The notes below the pieces were generated by a model. That model did not search any database. It was not told the DNA's origin and worked only from the letters and a program-made list of their open reading frames with translations. A DNA stretch of 64,000 nt, taken from Dysgonomonas mossii DSM 22836. GTDB lineage: Bacteria; Bacteroidota; Bacteroidia; Bacteroidales; Dysgonomonadaceae. The translations under genes were made by a program, and so were the position numbers. Numbering within the stretch: position 1 is the stretch's first letter; the number at the start of each line of letters is the position of its first letter. Location of the stretch: contig NZ_GL892004.1 of assembly GCF_000213575.1 (NCBI RefSeq), forward strand, positions 248,001 through 312,000, written 5' to 3'. Positions 7,520-16,927 of this stretch are shown here, piece by piece.

Positions 7520-8407
7520 ATGAAGTATTCTTTTTCCTTGCTGGTATTAACTGCGAGCATTATTTTTACTAGTTGCGTTAGTAAAAAGCAGTTTACGAAT
7601 TTAGAAACGGACTATAATCGCCTGCAAACAGAACAGAAAGATTTACAAAGAAATTATCAGGAAAGCCAACTGCAATTAGCAGAAAGCCGTACCCGGGTAG
7701 CAAGCCTTGAAGAACGATTGGCAGAAGCCCGAAAAAACAATGAAGATTTGCGTGCTGCCTATGCCGAGATGCAAGGTTTGTTGAACAAGAGCCTTTTGCA
7801 AAACACGCAAGGCAATGTAAACATCACGAAGTTGGTAGATGAGATCAATTCGTCTAACCGCTTTATACAGCATTTGGTACAGGCCAAAAACCGATCCGAC
7901 TCTTTGAATATCGTAATGATAAATAACCTCACACGTTCGCTTACACGCGACGAAATGCAGGATTTGGATATCAAGGTATTGAAAGGCGTTGTATATATTT
8001 CTTTGGATGACAGAATGCTATACCGTTCGGGTGGTTACGAGATAAGCACCAAGGCGGGAGAAATTCTTAGCAAGATCGCTAAAATCATTATGGATTATAA
8101 GGATTATAGCGTGTTGGTGGAAGGAAATACCGATACAGACCCTATTTCGCGTCCTAATATCCGTAACAACTGGGACTTGAGTGCTTTGCGTGCTTCTTCT
8201 GTGGTTCAGGCACTTCAAAACAATTATGGTGTCGATCCTAAACGTCTGACAGCAGCAGGACGTGGAGAATATAATCCGATAGCAACAAACAGCACTGCCG
8301 AGGGAAAAGCTCTCAACCGCAGGACTCAGATAATTATCACTCCAGAACTGAATCAATTTATGGAACTTATCGATCAGGCTCCAAAAGGCCCTTCGAATAT
8401 AGATTGA
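7520..8407 (+). CDS. OmpA-family lipoprotein with coiled coil
   Basis: A 295-residue envelope protein. The N-terminus MKYSFSLLVLTASIIFTSC is a lipoprotein signal with Cys19 as the likely lipidation site. Residues about 25-90 form a heptad-rich coiled coil (QTEQKDLQRNYQESQLQLAE). Residues about 165-280 form an OmpA-like peptidoglycan-binding domain, with VEGNTDTDP, the helix LSALRASSVVQAL and AAGRGEYNPIA ... LNRRTQI. It probably anchors the outer membrane to peptidoglycan, in the manner of Pal and the MotB C-terminus. Transcribed alone and closed by a hairpin. Confidence 0.9.
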   Translation: MKYSFSLLVLTASIIFTSCVSKKQFTNLETDYNRLQTEQKDLQRNYQESQLQLAESRTRVASLEERLAEARKNNEDLRAAYAEMQGLLNKSLLQNTQGNVNITKLVDEINSSNRFIQHLVQAKNRSDSLNIVMINNLTRSLTRDEMQDLDIKVLKGVVYISLDDRMLYRSGGYEISTKAGEILSKIAKIIMDYKDYSVLVEGNTDTDPISRPNIRNNWDLSALRASSVVQALQNNYGVDPKRLTAAGRGEYNPIATNSTAEGKALNRRTQIIITPELNQFMELIDQAPKGPSNID

Positions 8408-8440
8408 TAATTCTTACACAAATAATTTATATAGACCAGT

Positions 8441-8505
8441 AAAGAGGTTATCCAACGAGTAAAACAGCATTAGCTAAACGTTACTTTTAGGATAGCCTCT
8501 TTCTC
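8441..8505 (+). terminator. Terminator after the OmpA gene
   Basis: AAAGAGGTTATCC pairs with GGATAGCCTCTTT (one wobble) across a 36-nt loop, followed by TTTCTC. The long loop makes it a moderate call. Confidence 0.5.
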
Positions 8506-8526
8506 ATAGACAAGTATAAGTAACCT

Positions 8527-9258
8527 TTATTTGTTCTCCTCAGGCAAAGCAGATTGAATAGTTGAATACACTTTATCCATCAATTCTGCAATATCATCCG
8601 CTTTAAGATCCTTAGTTTCTATAGGGTCATGAAATGTCAATTTTATCTTTGCCGGACTCATTTTCCAAGAGTGTGTTGGCAAAACTTTATATGCCCCATC
8701 AATCGTAAGAGGTACAATCGGTAATTTCAAGCTCACTGCTGTCTGAAAAGCCCCTTTCTTAAATTCTGCCATCCGTCCGTCCGGTGAGCGATGCCCTTCG
8801 GGGAAAACCACGGTAGACATTCCGTCTTTCAGAGTATTCTTCGTATTTCTCATTGTATCTACAATGCCTTTCCTTGTAGTAGAATCTACAAAAACATGTC
8901 CTGCTTTAGCTGACGCAAAACCTACTAATGGCATTTTTTTGAGAGCCTGTTTCATCAACCACTTAAAGTTGTGATCGAGATAACCATATATAAGAAATAT
9001 ATCGAATGCTCCCTGATGATTGGCTACAAAGACATACGATTGGTTTTTATCCAATTTTGAATTTCTATTCACTTTGATCTTCAACAGAGCAGCCATACAA
9101 ACAAAACGCCCCCATATCACTCCGGGATAGTATCCCCAAAACTTATTGTTTCCTAAGGTAGATCCGATAATAATAGTAAGGGTACACCAAATGGTAGCTA
9201 ATATTAATAGCGGAACAAATATGATCCATTGGTATAAGAGGTAGAGAATCTTTATCAT
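8527..9258 (-). CDS. plsC: 1-acyl-sn-glycerol-3-phosphate acyltransferase
   Basis: The enzyme transfers a second acyl chain onto lysophosphatidic acid in phospholipid synthesis at the inner membrane. The 243 residues contain an N-terminal membrane segment (ILYLLYQWIIFVPLLILATIW), the catalytic H-x4-D box NHQGAFDIF, and the substrate-binding block FPEGHRS. Two more family blocks are visible around VFVDSTTRKG and KLPIVPLTIDGAYKVLP. It follows valS on the same strand but valS has its own terminator, so it is probably transcribed separately. A paralogue acting on other lipids cannot be excluded. Confidence 0.9.
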   Translation of the reverse strand: MIKILYLLYQWIIFVPLLILATIWCTLTIIIGSTLGNNKFWGYYPGVIWGRFVCMAALLKIKVNRNSKLDKNQSYVFVANHQGAFDIFLIYGYLDHNFKWLMKQALKKMPLVGFASAKAGHVFVDSTTRKGIVDTMRNTKNTLKDGMSTVVFPEGHRSPDGRMAEFKKGAFQTAVSLKLPIVPLTIDGAYKVLPTHSWKMSPAKIKLTFHDPIETKDLKADDIAELMDKVYSTIQSALPEENK

Positions 9259-9305
9259 TCGTTTAAGTTTGAATAATTTTATTTGAAACTATATTCTGTG
9301 TAAAA

Positions 9306-9329
9306 AGGAGCTATCTGAACATAGCTCCT
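9306..9329 (-). terminator. valS terminator
   Basis: AGGAGCTAT / ATAGCTCCT, a perfect 9-bp stem with a 6-nt loop, followed on the minus strand by TTTTTA, 14 nt after the valS stop. Confidence 0.8.
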
Positions 9330-9342
9330 CTCCTACTTAATA

Positions 9343-11958
9343 TCATTTGTTTAGATTTGCAATACTTTCCTTAATCGTCTTTATCTTGCTTTCGGCATCA
9401 GCTTGCTTTTTACGCTCGTTGTCTACAATTTCGGGCTTAGCATTGGCTACAAACTTTTCGTTGCTTAATTTCGCCGCAACTGATTTTAAGAAGCCTTCGA
9501 GATACTTAAGCTCGTCATTCAGTCTTTTCAATTCGGCTTCTATATCTATATTATTTCCAAGTGGAACAGAAAACTCTGTAGTGCCAACAAGGAAAGAAAC
9601 CGAAGTAGGATCTTTTTCGGCAACAATATTGATCGAAGTAAGGTTACCCATCTTAGAGATCACGGTATCGAAATCTGTATTATATTGTCCTATTACATCC
9701 AATGATAATTCTTCTTTATTCGGAATATTCTTTTGCAAACGAATCGTACGCACACCTGCAATTACGTCTTTTACTTTTTCGAAAGTATCAATCAGATCAT
9801 TACTGAAAGAAACCTCTTTCGGCATTTCAGATACCATGATACTCTCACCCTCTTTACGTTGGGCAAGAGCCTGCCATAGTTCCTCTGTAATAAACGGCAT
9901 AAATGGGTGAAGCAAACGAAGCAGGGAATCGAAGAAACCTAATGTTGCTTCATAAGTCTTCTTATCGATAGGTTGCTGATAAGCCGGTTTTGCCATCTCA
10001 AGATACCAAGAAGAGAACTCATCCCAGAAAAGCTTATAGAGAGACATTAAAGCCTCAGAAAGGCGATATTTTCCAAACAAATCGTCAAGCTCCGAAGCTG
10101 TCTTAGCCAATACATTCTGGAACCATTCTATTGCTATTCTCGACGACTCAGGCTGTTCGATAGAGTCGCTTACCTCCCACCCTTTTACCAGGCGGAAAGC
10201 ATTCCATATTTTGTTATTGAAATTACGTCCCTGTTCGCAAAGACTTTCGTCAAAAGGCAAGTCGTTACCCGCCGGAGCTGTAAGTAACAAGCCCATACGA
10301 ACACCGTCGGCTCCGTACTTTTCCATCAGTTCGATAGGATCGGGTGAGTTGCCAAGTTGTTTAGACATCTTGCGTCCCAATTTGTCGCGAACGATACCTG
10401 TAAAGTATACATTGTTAAAGCATGCTTCGCCACGATACTCATATCCTGACATAATCATACGTGCCACCCAGAAGAAAATAATATCCGGGCCGGTAACAAG
10501 ATCATTCGTTGGGTAATAATATTTAATATCCTTATTGTCCGGATTATTTATACCATCGAATACCGAAATAGGCCACAACCATGACGAGAACCATGTGTCG
10601 AGACAATCCTCATCCTGACGTAGATCTTCCATCTTGAGGTTTGGATTTTGCTTTTGAGCCTCTGCCAATGCTTTCTCAGGGGTCTCTCCTACTACAAAGC
10701 CACCTTCGGGCAGATAGTAAGCCGGAATCTGATGTCCCCACCACAACTGGCGGCTGATATTCCAGTCCTTTATATTTTCCATCCAGTGACGGTAAGTATT
10801 CTTAAACTTCGCAGGATGAAATTTGATTGTATCATTTTCCACAGCCTCCAAAGCCGGCTTTGCCAGATCTTCCATCTTGAGGAACCATTGCATAGAAAGT
10901 TTTGGTTCGATAGGTACATTCGTACGTTCAGAATAACCCACACTATTTGTATAAGCCTCTGTTTTTTCCATCAAGCCTAATTCTTCAAGGTCTTTTTCGA
11001 TTTTCTTACGCACATCGAAACGATCCATCCCTTCGTATTGAAGTCCATGAGAGTTTAACGTTCCATTATCGTTGAAGATATCAATAACTTCAAGATTATA
11101 TTTTTCGCCCAGCATATAGTCATTTACATCATGGGCAGGTGTTACTTTCAAGAATCCTGTACCGAATTCCATATCCACATATTCGTCTTCGATAATAGGT
11201 ACTACACGATTAGCAATCGGCACGATCACTTTCTTGCCTTTCATGTGTGCAGTCTTCGGATCATTCGGATTGATACATACCGCAATATCTCCAAAAATTG
11301 TTTCGGGACGGGTGGTAGCTATTACCGCATAGCCATCTTCACCTTCCACTTTATATCTTAAATAATATAATTTACCATTTACTTCGTGATGTATAACTTC
11401 CTCATCCGAAACAGCAGTTTTAGCTGACGGATCCCAGTTTACCATTCGTATTCCACGATAGATAAGCCCTTTGTTATAGAGGTCTACAAAAACTTTCAGT
11501 ACGCTTTCGGAGCGTTTCTCATCCATCGTGAAGCAGGTGCGATCCCAGTCACATGAGGCGCCTAGTTTTTTCAACTGCTCGAGAATAATACCTCCGTGCT
11601 TGTGAGTCCACTCCCAAGCATGTTCAAGGAATGCTTCACGGCTCAGGTCGTTTTTGCTTATTCCTTCGGCAGCAAGTTTACCCACTACCTTTGCTTCTGT
11701 GGCGATAGATGCATGGTCTGTTCCCGGTACCCAACACGCATTCTTACCCATCATACGGGCACGGCGTACAAGTATATCCTGTATCGTATTATTCAGCATA
11801 TGTCCCATATGAAGGACACCTGTGACGTTTGGTGGAGGAATGACGATTGTATAAGGTTCGCGACTATCAGGTTCTGAATGAAAGAACTTATTCTCTAACC
11901 AGTATTTATACCATTTATCCTCTACTTCGGCAGGATTATACTTACTTGCAATTTCCAT
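9343..11958 (-). CDS. valS: Valine--tRNA ligase
   Basis: Charges tRNA-Val. At 871 residues it is the usual length of the bacterial enzyme. It has the class I signature [13 protein letters not shown] (HIGH variant HMGH, about residues 45-55), the CP1 editing domain with [11 protein letters not shown], the KMSKS loop [14 protein letters not shown], an anticodon-binding domain (from about residue 600) and the C-terminal coiled-coil arm ([17 protein letters not shown] to ESIANLNK). It lies downstream of thiL, separated by a terminator. A TATTTTTG box upstream suggests its own promoter. Confidence 0.98.
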   Translation of the reverse strand: MEIASKYNPAEVEDKWYKYWLENKFFHSEPDSREPYTIVIPPPNVTGVLHMGHMLNNTIQDILVRRARMMGKNACWVPGTDHASIATEAKVVGKLAAEGISKNDLSREAFLEHAWEWTHKHGGIILEQLKKLGASCDWDRTCFTMDEKRSESVLKVFVDLYNKGLIYRGIRMVNWDPSAKTAVSDEEVIHHEVNGKLYYLRYKVEGEDGYAVIATTRPETIFGDIAVCINPNDPKTAHMKGKKVIVPIANRVVPIIEDEYVDMEFGTGFLKVTPAHDVNDYMLGEKYNLEVIDIFNDNGTLNSHGLQYEGMDRFDVRKKIEKDLEELGLMEKTEAYTNSVGYSERTNVPIEPKLSMQWFLKMEDLAKPALEAVENDTIKFHPAKFKNTYRHWMENIKDWNISRQLWWGHQIPAYYLPEGGFVVGETPEKALAEAQKQNPNLKMEDLRQDEDCLDTWFSSWLWPISVFDGINNPDNKDIKYYYPTNDLVTGPDIIFFWVARMIMSGYEYRGEACFNNVYFTGIVRDKLGRKMSKQLGNSPDPIELMEKYGADGVRMGLLLTAPAGNDLPFDESLCEQGRNFNNKIWNAFRLVKGWEVSDSIEQPESSRIAIEWFQNVLAKTASELDDLFGKYRLSEALMSLYKLFWDEFSSWYLEMAKPAYQQPIDKKTYEATLGFFDSLLRLLHPFMPFITEELWQALAQRKEGESIMVSEMPKEVSFSNDLIDTFEKVKDVIAGVRTIRLQKNIPNKEELSLDVIGQYNTDFDTVISKMGNLTSINIVAEKDPTSVSFLVGTTEFSVPLGNNIDIEAELKRLNDELKYLEGFLKSVAAKLSNEKFVANAKPEIVDNERKKQADAESKIKTIKESIANLNK

Positions 11959-11987
11959 ATTATGTGGTTAATATATATTTTGAGGTA

Positions 11988-11995
11988 CAAAAATA
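11988..11995 (-). promoter_or_regulatory. valS promoter -7 box
   Basis: TATTTTTG on the minus strand fits TAnnTTTG and lies 29 nt before the valS ATG. No clear -33 element was found at the usual distance. Confidence 0.5.
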
Positions 11996-12032
11996 CAAAA
12001 TAGTTGCTTATATTTTTGTATTTTCCTTTTTA

Positions 12033-12069
12033 TAAAAAGCCTCAGATACTCGAAGATGAATACCTGAGG
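12033..12069 (-). terminator. thiL terminator
   Basis: On the minus strand CCTCAGGTA pairs with TATCTGAGG (one wobble) across about 12 nt, followed by CTTTTTA. It lies about 135 nt beyond the thiL stop. Confidence 0.5.
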
Positions 12070-12203
12070 TATTTGTATTATATCATAAATTTCAATTCGT
12101 GGGCAAGATCTTAGCTTCCACATATTCGTAGATGTTTTGCTGCTCCATATGTCAATTGAAACATAACATGCATGATTTGTTGCGTCCTACAAAAATTATG
12201 AGC

Positions 12204-13235
12204 TTACTCCTCTCCTATCGAATCCCAGCCTTGCGCTTTTATTTCTATTTCTGCCCCATCTCGGGTTTCAAGAATAAAGCCATTTCCATCTTTGGTGATA
12301 TGACCGATCACATGCACTCCCTTTATCTTCGATACTTTGTCGTGCATAAACAGAGGAACAGTAAACAACAATTCATAATCCTCTCCCCCATTCATTGCCA
12401 CAGTAGTTACATTCATATTGAACTGTTCGGCCATCATGGCTGTCTGATAATCGATAGGGAGTCTTTCTTCATAGATATGACATCCTACATTACTTTGTTT
12501 GCAGATATGTTTCAGCTCGGAAGATAATCCGTCTGAAATATCGATCATGGAAGTCGGCACAACCCCTTCTTCAGCAAGAAATTTCACAATATCTTTCCGT
12601 GCTTCGGGTTTCAATTGTCGTTCCAAAAGATACTCTTTTCCTGTAAAATCGGGCTGAAAATCTTTTTTCCCATCATATACAGCCTTTTCGCGTTCTAGTA
12701 ATTGAAGCCCCATAAATGCAGCACCCAAATCTCCTGAAACACAAACCAGATCTGTTTCTTTTGCTCCGTTACGATACACAATTTTTCCTTCTTCTCCTTC
12801 GCCAAGGCAAGTAATACTGATAGCCAAGCCGGTAAGCGAAGCCGAAGTATCGCCACCAACAAGATCTACGCCATATTCCTGACAAGCAAGGGCAAGACCA
12901 TCATAAAATAATTCTAAATCTTCAACAGAAAATCGCTTTGAAATACCCAACGATACGGTCACTTGTTTTGGTTGCCCGTTCATTGCATAGATGTCTGAAA
13001 AATTGACTATCGCCGATTTATATCCCAAGTGTTTCAGGGGAACATACATCAGATCGAAGTGAATCCCTTCGAGCAGCAGATCGGTTGTTACAAGTGTCTT
13101 CTTATTTCCATACGACAAAACAGCAGCGTCGTCCCCTACCCCTTTTTCTGAACTTGAATTTTTTAGTTCTATATTTTTTGTCAGATGATCTATTAGACCA
13201 AATTCTCCTAGACTGGCAATTTCTGTTCTTTTCAT
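12204..13235 (-). CDS. thiL: Thiamine-monophosphate kinase
   Basis: Phosphorylates thiamine monophosphate to thiamine diphosphate, the active cofactor. The 343 residues show the ThiL hallmarks: N-terminal GEFGLIDHLT, the ATP/Mg region VGDDAAVL and TTDLLLEGIHFDL, LGYKSAIVNFSDIYAMNGQP, the glycine/aspartate block VDLVGGDTSAS, and MIDISDGLSSELKHIC. The length is typical. It is a single gene convergent with nothing, upstream of valS on the same strand; other thi genes are not in the window. Confidence 0.95.
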   Translation of the reverse strand: MKRTEIASLGEFGLIDHLTKNIELKNSSSEKGVGDDAAVLSYGNKKTLVTTDLLLEGIHFDLMYVPLKHLGYKSAIVNFSDIYAMNGQPKQVTVSLGISKRFSVEDLELFYDGLALACQEYGVDLVGGDTSASLTGLAISITCLGEGEEGKIVYRNGAKETDLVCVSGDLGAAFMGLQLLEREKAVYDGKKDFQPDFTGKEYLLERQLKPEARKDIVKFLAEEGVVPTSMIDISDGLSSELKHICKQSNVGCHIYEERLPIDYQTAMMAEQFNMNVTTVAMNGGEDYELLFTVPLFMHDKVSKIKGVHVIGHITKDGNGFILETRDGAEIEIKAQGWDSIGEE

Positions 13236-13328
13236 TTATCTAAAAATTAATTGAATACAAAAATAGTGATTCTATCCTACAATGGCAGTAAAACAAACCT
13301 CCCTTTTTTATATATCAATATTTAAGTC

Positions 13329-13336
13329 TACATTTG
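13329..13336 (+). promoter_or_regulatory. Promoter -7 box of the Fsr-like gene
   Basis: TACATTTG fits TAnnTTTG, 20 nt before the ATG at 13357. It lies inside a longer reading frame that begins at 13282, so it decides for the shorter start. Confidence 0.6.
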
Positions 13337-13356
13337 CAGACTTTTACTCCATTTTG

Positions 13357-14553
13357 ATGAAAACAACAACGCAAACAGGAACAGCTTTTGCTATACTTTC
13401 GATGTTGGCTGCATGCCATATGTTGAACGATATGCTGCAATCTATTATTTCGGCGGTATATCCCTTACTGAAAGATTCGCTATTGCTCAACTTTACCCAG
13501 ATAGGGCTTATCACACTGGTCTTTCAGTTATCTTCGTCCATATTCCAGCCTGTAGTAGGACTTATCACAGATAGACGACCTCAACCCTATTCTTTGCCGA
13601 TAGGAATGGCATTTTCGATGATCGGTATACTTTCTCTTTCATTTGCAGGAAGCTTTATTCACGTGTTGATCGCCGTATTTCTTACAGGACTTGGATCATC
13701 TATTTTCCATCCTGAAGCATCCCGCTTGGCCTATATGGCTTCGGGAGGAAAAACAGGATTGGCACAATCTATTTTTCAGGTAGGGGGAAATTTCGGATCA
13801 TCCGTAGGCCCATTATTAGCCTTATGGATAATTACGCCATACGGTCAACAGAATATCAAGTGGTTGTCGCTAATAGCTCTTGTATGTATTGGCATTATGC
13901 TTGTTATAAGCAAATGGTATAAGAGCAATCTTTATAGACTGAAACCTGCCAAAAAAGATGATAGTCCGATAGAAAAACAATCTATATATTCTTCGGGTAA
14001 AGTAGCCTTTGCCATCACGATTCTGCTTATACTCATATTTTCGAAATATGTATATATGGCAAGCCTGAACAGCTATTACATGTTTTATCTGATCGATAAA
14101 TTTGGCGTTTCGGTAAAAGATGCACAGCTATTTTTGTTTGCATTCTTATTTGCTGTGGCACTTGGCACAATTATAGGTGGTCCTATAGGAGACCGTATCG
14201 GACGAAAATATGTGATTTGGGTATCGATATTGGGTACAGCTCCATTCGCTCTCATCATGCCCCATGTAGGGCTTGTATGGACATGCGTATTGAGCATCTT
14301 TATAGGATTTATACTTTCTTCCGCCTTTTCGGCAATTCTGGTATATGCACAAGAACTTGTTCCCGGAAAAGTAGGGTTGATTGGTGGTTTATTTTTCGGA
14401 CTGGCATTTGGCATAGCCGGTATAGCATCTGCCATACTGGGAAAGATAGCCGACGAAACCAGCATACAGCATGTATATGATATTTGTGCTTATTTGCCAC
14501 TAATCGGATTGGTAGCAGCATTTTTACCAAATACCAAGAAGGAAAAAGCTTAG
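13357..14553 (+). CDS. MFS transporter, fosmidomycin-resistance (Fsr) family
   Basis: An inner-membrane drug/proton antiporter with about 12 membrane helices. The Fsr family signature is visible in the N-terminal half: CHMLNDMLQSIISAVYPLLK, FQPVVGLITDRRP (motif A-like loop) and GLGSSIFHPEASRLA. The second half repeats the motif at GGPIGDRIGRKYVIW. Length from the chosen ATG is 398 residues, typical for Fsr. The start is chosen because a promoter box lies just upstream inside the longer frame and the extension is not family-like. Substrate is not deducible; fosmidomycin export is known for E. coli Fsr. Its 3' end overlaps the convergent transglutaminase gene by 4 nt. Confidence 0.85.
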   Translation: MKTTTQTGTAFAILSMLAACHMLNDMLQSIISAVYPLLKDSLLLNFTQIGLITLVFQLSSSIFQPVVGLITDRRPQPYSLPIGMAFSMIGILSLSFAGSFIHVLIAVFLTGLGSSIFHPEASRLAYMASGGKTGLAQSIFQVGGNFGSSVGPLLALWIITPYGQQNIKWLSLIALVCIGIMLVISKWYKSNLYRLKPAKKDDSPIEKQSIYSSGKVAFAITILLILIFSKYVYMASLNSYYMFYLIDKFGVSVKDAQLFLFAFLFAVALGTIIGGPIGDRIGRKYVIWVSILGTAPFALIMPHVGLVWTCVLSIFIGFILSSAFSAILVYAQELVPGKVGLIGGLFFGLAFGIAGIASAILGKIADETSIQHVYDICAYLPLIGLVAAFLPNTKKEKA

Positions 14554-15992
14554 TTCAAATATTCTACATCAATATCCCAACTCCATTGGTTGAAATAAAT
14601 ATTTCCTCCCCGCCATTCGAGTTCACCTCGCTGAAAATCGACAGTTTCGCTTCGAGGATATATTTTTTCAGGGAAAAGAGGTTGTGAATAATCATCGTTT
14701 ACAATCCAGCGGTATGCATCGATACCATTGGCATAGAAATATTTTATATCGTTACTCATTTCTAAGTCTCGTCTACCAAAAGATTGGTCGACAGGCACCC
14801 ACCCTACACCCTCAAAATAAACCTCTGCCCAGTCATGTAAATTGAGCTCATTGGGATGCATCATAAATCCGCTTTGCCATTTTGCCGGAATACCGTTGTA
14901 ACGGGCAAGAGTAATGAAAAGTAAGGATACTTGCCCACAGTCGCCATGATGGTTTTCAATCACATACTCAGGTATATTGGGTATTGTAGAATATTCACGA
15001 GCACCTGCCCAAGGATAGTTATCGCTGATGAAGTCGAATATCTTCTTAGCTTTCAGGTATGGATTCTTTTCATTCCCTATGATTCGATCAGACAATCGTT
15101 TTATCTGATCAGTAAAAATTATATGAGCCTCCCTCTCCGATGTATATTCTTTATACAAATCTGAATTCGTATCATAATCTCTTATACTTTCAGGTTTTAT
15201 ATTGAACCATTCGGCCGCCGAAGCATAAGAAAATTCGAATGAAAAGGTTAACGGTTTATCCTTTTCTGCTACTTTTTGCATATACAATGTCCGTTGAGCA
15301 TAATCGGATGGGGATATAACATAGTTATCATCATTTACAGAGAGTAACTTTACGTCTGTCTGCCGACGATTATCTTCACGCGGATAAGGCAGCCAACATC
15401 GTACCATTTCTCCGGCTGGAAGAACATTCGGCTTAAGGGTTACAGTATATTTTACTTTCATTTTCACAGGGGACATTTGCGTGTTTCCTGTATTTTTCAA
15501 ACCATCTACAACAAATGGTAAATGTGTTTTCAGTACATTTTGTAATTCATCTTTTTGGTTTCCGTCTACTTCCAATTTGCGTTTTATCGCTTGTTTATTT
15601 ATTCTGAATAGATTTGGAGCAGCTCTGCTCATATACTTTTTTTCTCCATTGATAATCATCGATTCGAGAGATTTCTCACTTTCCCACTCGGACAGCATCT
15701 TATCATTTACATCAGGATAATATTTTTTAATGAACTCAACAACATCAGATTTGTTTTTCGAAAAATCTATCGCTATCCTATCCAGTACTTCTTTCTTAAA
15801 ATTCAGATTATAAATTTCCTCTGACGATAAACTGTTTTGAGCAATGTACAAGTCTATCATTTTTTTCGATTTATCGAAGTTTCCCTTCGATATTTCAGCA
15901 TTTATCTGATTTATTGTTACTTGCTGCTGCGCGTAAGATACAGTGGAAACACAAAAATATAAGATGATAATAGATAGAATGTATGCTTTCAT
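14550..15992 (-). CDS. Secreted transglutaminase-like protein
   Basis: 480 residues with a signal peptide (cleavage near VSYAQQQ). The N-terminal 130 residues are helical and unrecognised. A beta-rich middle (KVKYTVTLKPNVLPAGEMVR) precedes a transglutaminase-like cysteine-peptidase domain with the triad in order: Cys in HHGDCGQVSLLFI, His in NLHDWAEVYF and Asp in WVPVDQSFG. Such periplasmic proteins are common in Bacteroidota and may act as peptidases or amidases on proteins or glycans; the substrate is unknown. Its stop overlaps that of the convergent MFS gene. Confidence 0.85.
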   Translation of the reverse strand: MKAYILSIIILYFCVSTVSYAQQQVTINQINAEISKGNFDKSKKMIDLYIAQNSLSSEEIYNLNFKKEVLDRIAIDFSKNKSDVVEFIKKYYPDVNDKMLSEWESEKSLESMIINGEKKYMSRAAPNLFRINKQAIKRKLEVDGNQKDELQNVLKTHLPFVVDGLKNTGNTQMSPVKMKVKYTVTLKPNVLPAGEMVRCWLPYPREDNRRQTDVKLLSVNDDNYVISPSDYAQRTLYMQKVAEKDKPLTFSFEFSYASAAEWFNIKPESIRDYDTNSDLYKEYTSEREAHIIFTDQIKRLSDRIIGNEKNPYLKAKKIFDFISDNYPWAGAREYSTIPNIPEYVIENHHGDCGQVSLLFITLARYNGIPAKWQSGFMMHPNELNLHDWAEVYFEGVGWVPVDQSFGRRDLEMSNDIKYFYANGIDAYRWIVNDDYSQPLFPEKIYPRSETVDFQRGELEWRGGNIYFNQWSWDIDVEYLN

Positions 15993-16037
15993 AAGAAATG
16001 GATTTGAATAAAACCTATCTATAAAGATAAATAAAAA

Positions 16038-16060
16038 AGGATACAGAAAATCTGCATCCT
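16038..16060 (-). terminator. Purine nucleoside phosphorylase gene terminator
   Basis: AGGATACAGA / TCTGCATCCT with a 3-nt loop and one mismatch. On the minus strand it is followed by TTTTTTAT, 25 nt after the stop. Confidence 0.7.
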
Positions 16061-16085
16061 ATATATTTCTAATATTTTCAATTTG

Positions 16086-16901
16086 TTAATTCAGTCTCTT
16101 TATCACCTCCTGCATAATATAGGCCATCTTGGGCTGTGCTATTTTAGCGGCTTCCTGCACATCTTGGTGTGTCACCTCAACAATCTTTCCAATAATACCT
16201 ATATCAGTGATTATAGAAAATGCCAGTACTTTCATTTTTGCGTGATTGGCAACAATTACTTCAGGCACTGTAGACATGCCAACGGCATCGCCACCGATGA
16301 TCTTAAACCAATTATATTCGGCAGGAGTTTCGAATGTAGGGCCTTGTGTACCTATATAAACTCCGTGCTGCAACTTAATATTATTTTCTTTGGCAATATT
16401 CATAGCCATCAGGCGAAGTTCTTTGTTATACGCTTCGCTCATATCCGGAAAGCGAGTGCCAAGCTCTTTGTAATTCTTACCTCTTAGTGGATGTTCGGGA
16501 AACAAATTTATATGATCATCGATAAGCATGATATCACCTATATCGAAGCTTCCGTTCATTCCTCCTGCTGCATTTGATACAAACAAGTACTGAATACCCA
16601 ATGCCTGAAAAACACGAATAGGGAATGTTACCTCTTGCATAGTATACCCTTCGTAGTAATGAAACCTTCCTTGCATGGCCAATACGGGCTTTCCTCCAAG
16701 CTCTCCAAAAATAAGTTTTCCGCTATGCCCTTCTACTGTAGAAAGTGGGAAATTAGGAATTTTCTCGTATGGTATTTCTTTCTTATCGCTTATTTCGTGT
16801 ACTAATTCTCCCAAACCTGTGCCCAAAATAATAGCTATATTGGGTACAGTACCCACAACATTTTTTATAAACGATGCTGTTTCGTATATTTTTTCTAGCA
16901 T
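16086..16901 (-). CDS. Purine nucleoside phosphorylase (trimeric type)
   Basis: Cleaves guanosine or inosine with phosphate to base and ribose-1-phosphate in purine salvage. The 271 residues match the PNP-I trimeric family: phosphate loop ILGTGLGELVHEI (about residues 25-37), GHSGKLIFGELGGKPV, MQGRFHYYEGY, SNAAGGMNGSFDIGDIMLI, TQGPTFETPAEYNWFK and the base-binding VGMSTVPEVIVANH. It is the first of three minus-strand genes lying between the candidate origin and the transglutaminase, 26 nt from lpxK. Confidence 0.94.
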   Translation of the reverse strand: MLEKIYETASFIKNVVGTVPNIAIILGTGLGELVHEISDKKEIPYEKIPNFPLSTVEGHSGKLIFGELGGKPVLAMQGRFHYYEGYTMQEVTFPIRVFQALGIQYLFVSNAAGGMNGSFDIGDIMLIDDHINLFPEHPLRGKNYKELGTRFPDMSEAYNKELRLMAMNIAKENNIKLQHGVYIGTQGPTFETPAEYNWFKIIGGDAVGMSTVPEVIVANHAKMKVLAFSIITDIGIIGKIVEVTHQDVQEAAKIAQPKMAYIMQEVIKRLN

Positions 16902-16927
16902 ATTTTATTTCTTACTCTTAAAACAGT

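Noticed and set aside
12092-12148. An 18-codon minus-strand frame (MEQQNIYEYVEAKILPTN) between valS and thiL
   Set aside because: Too short and with no promoter or terminator pattern of its own; no way to tell it from chance.
14085-14480. Overlapping frames on both strands inside the MFS gene
   Set aside because: Shadows of the Fsr-like coding sequence.
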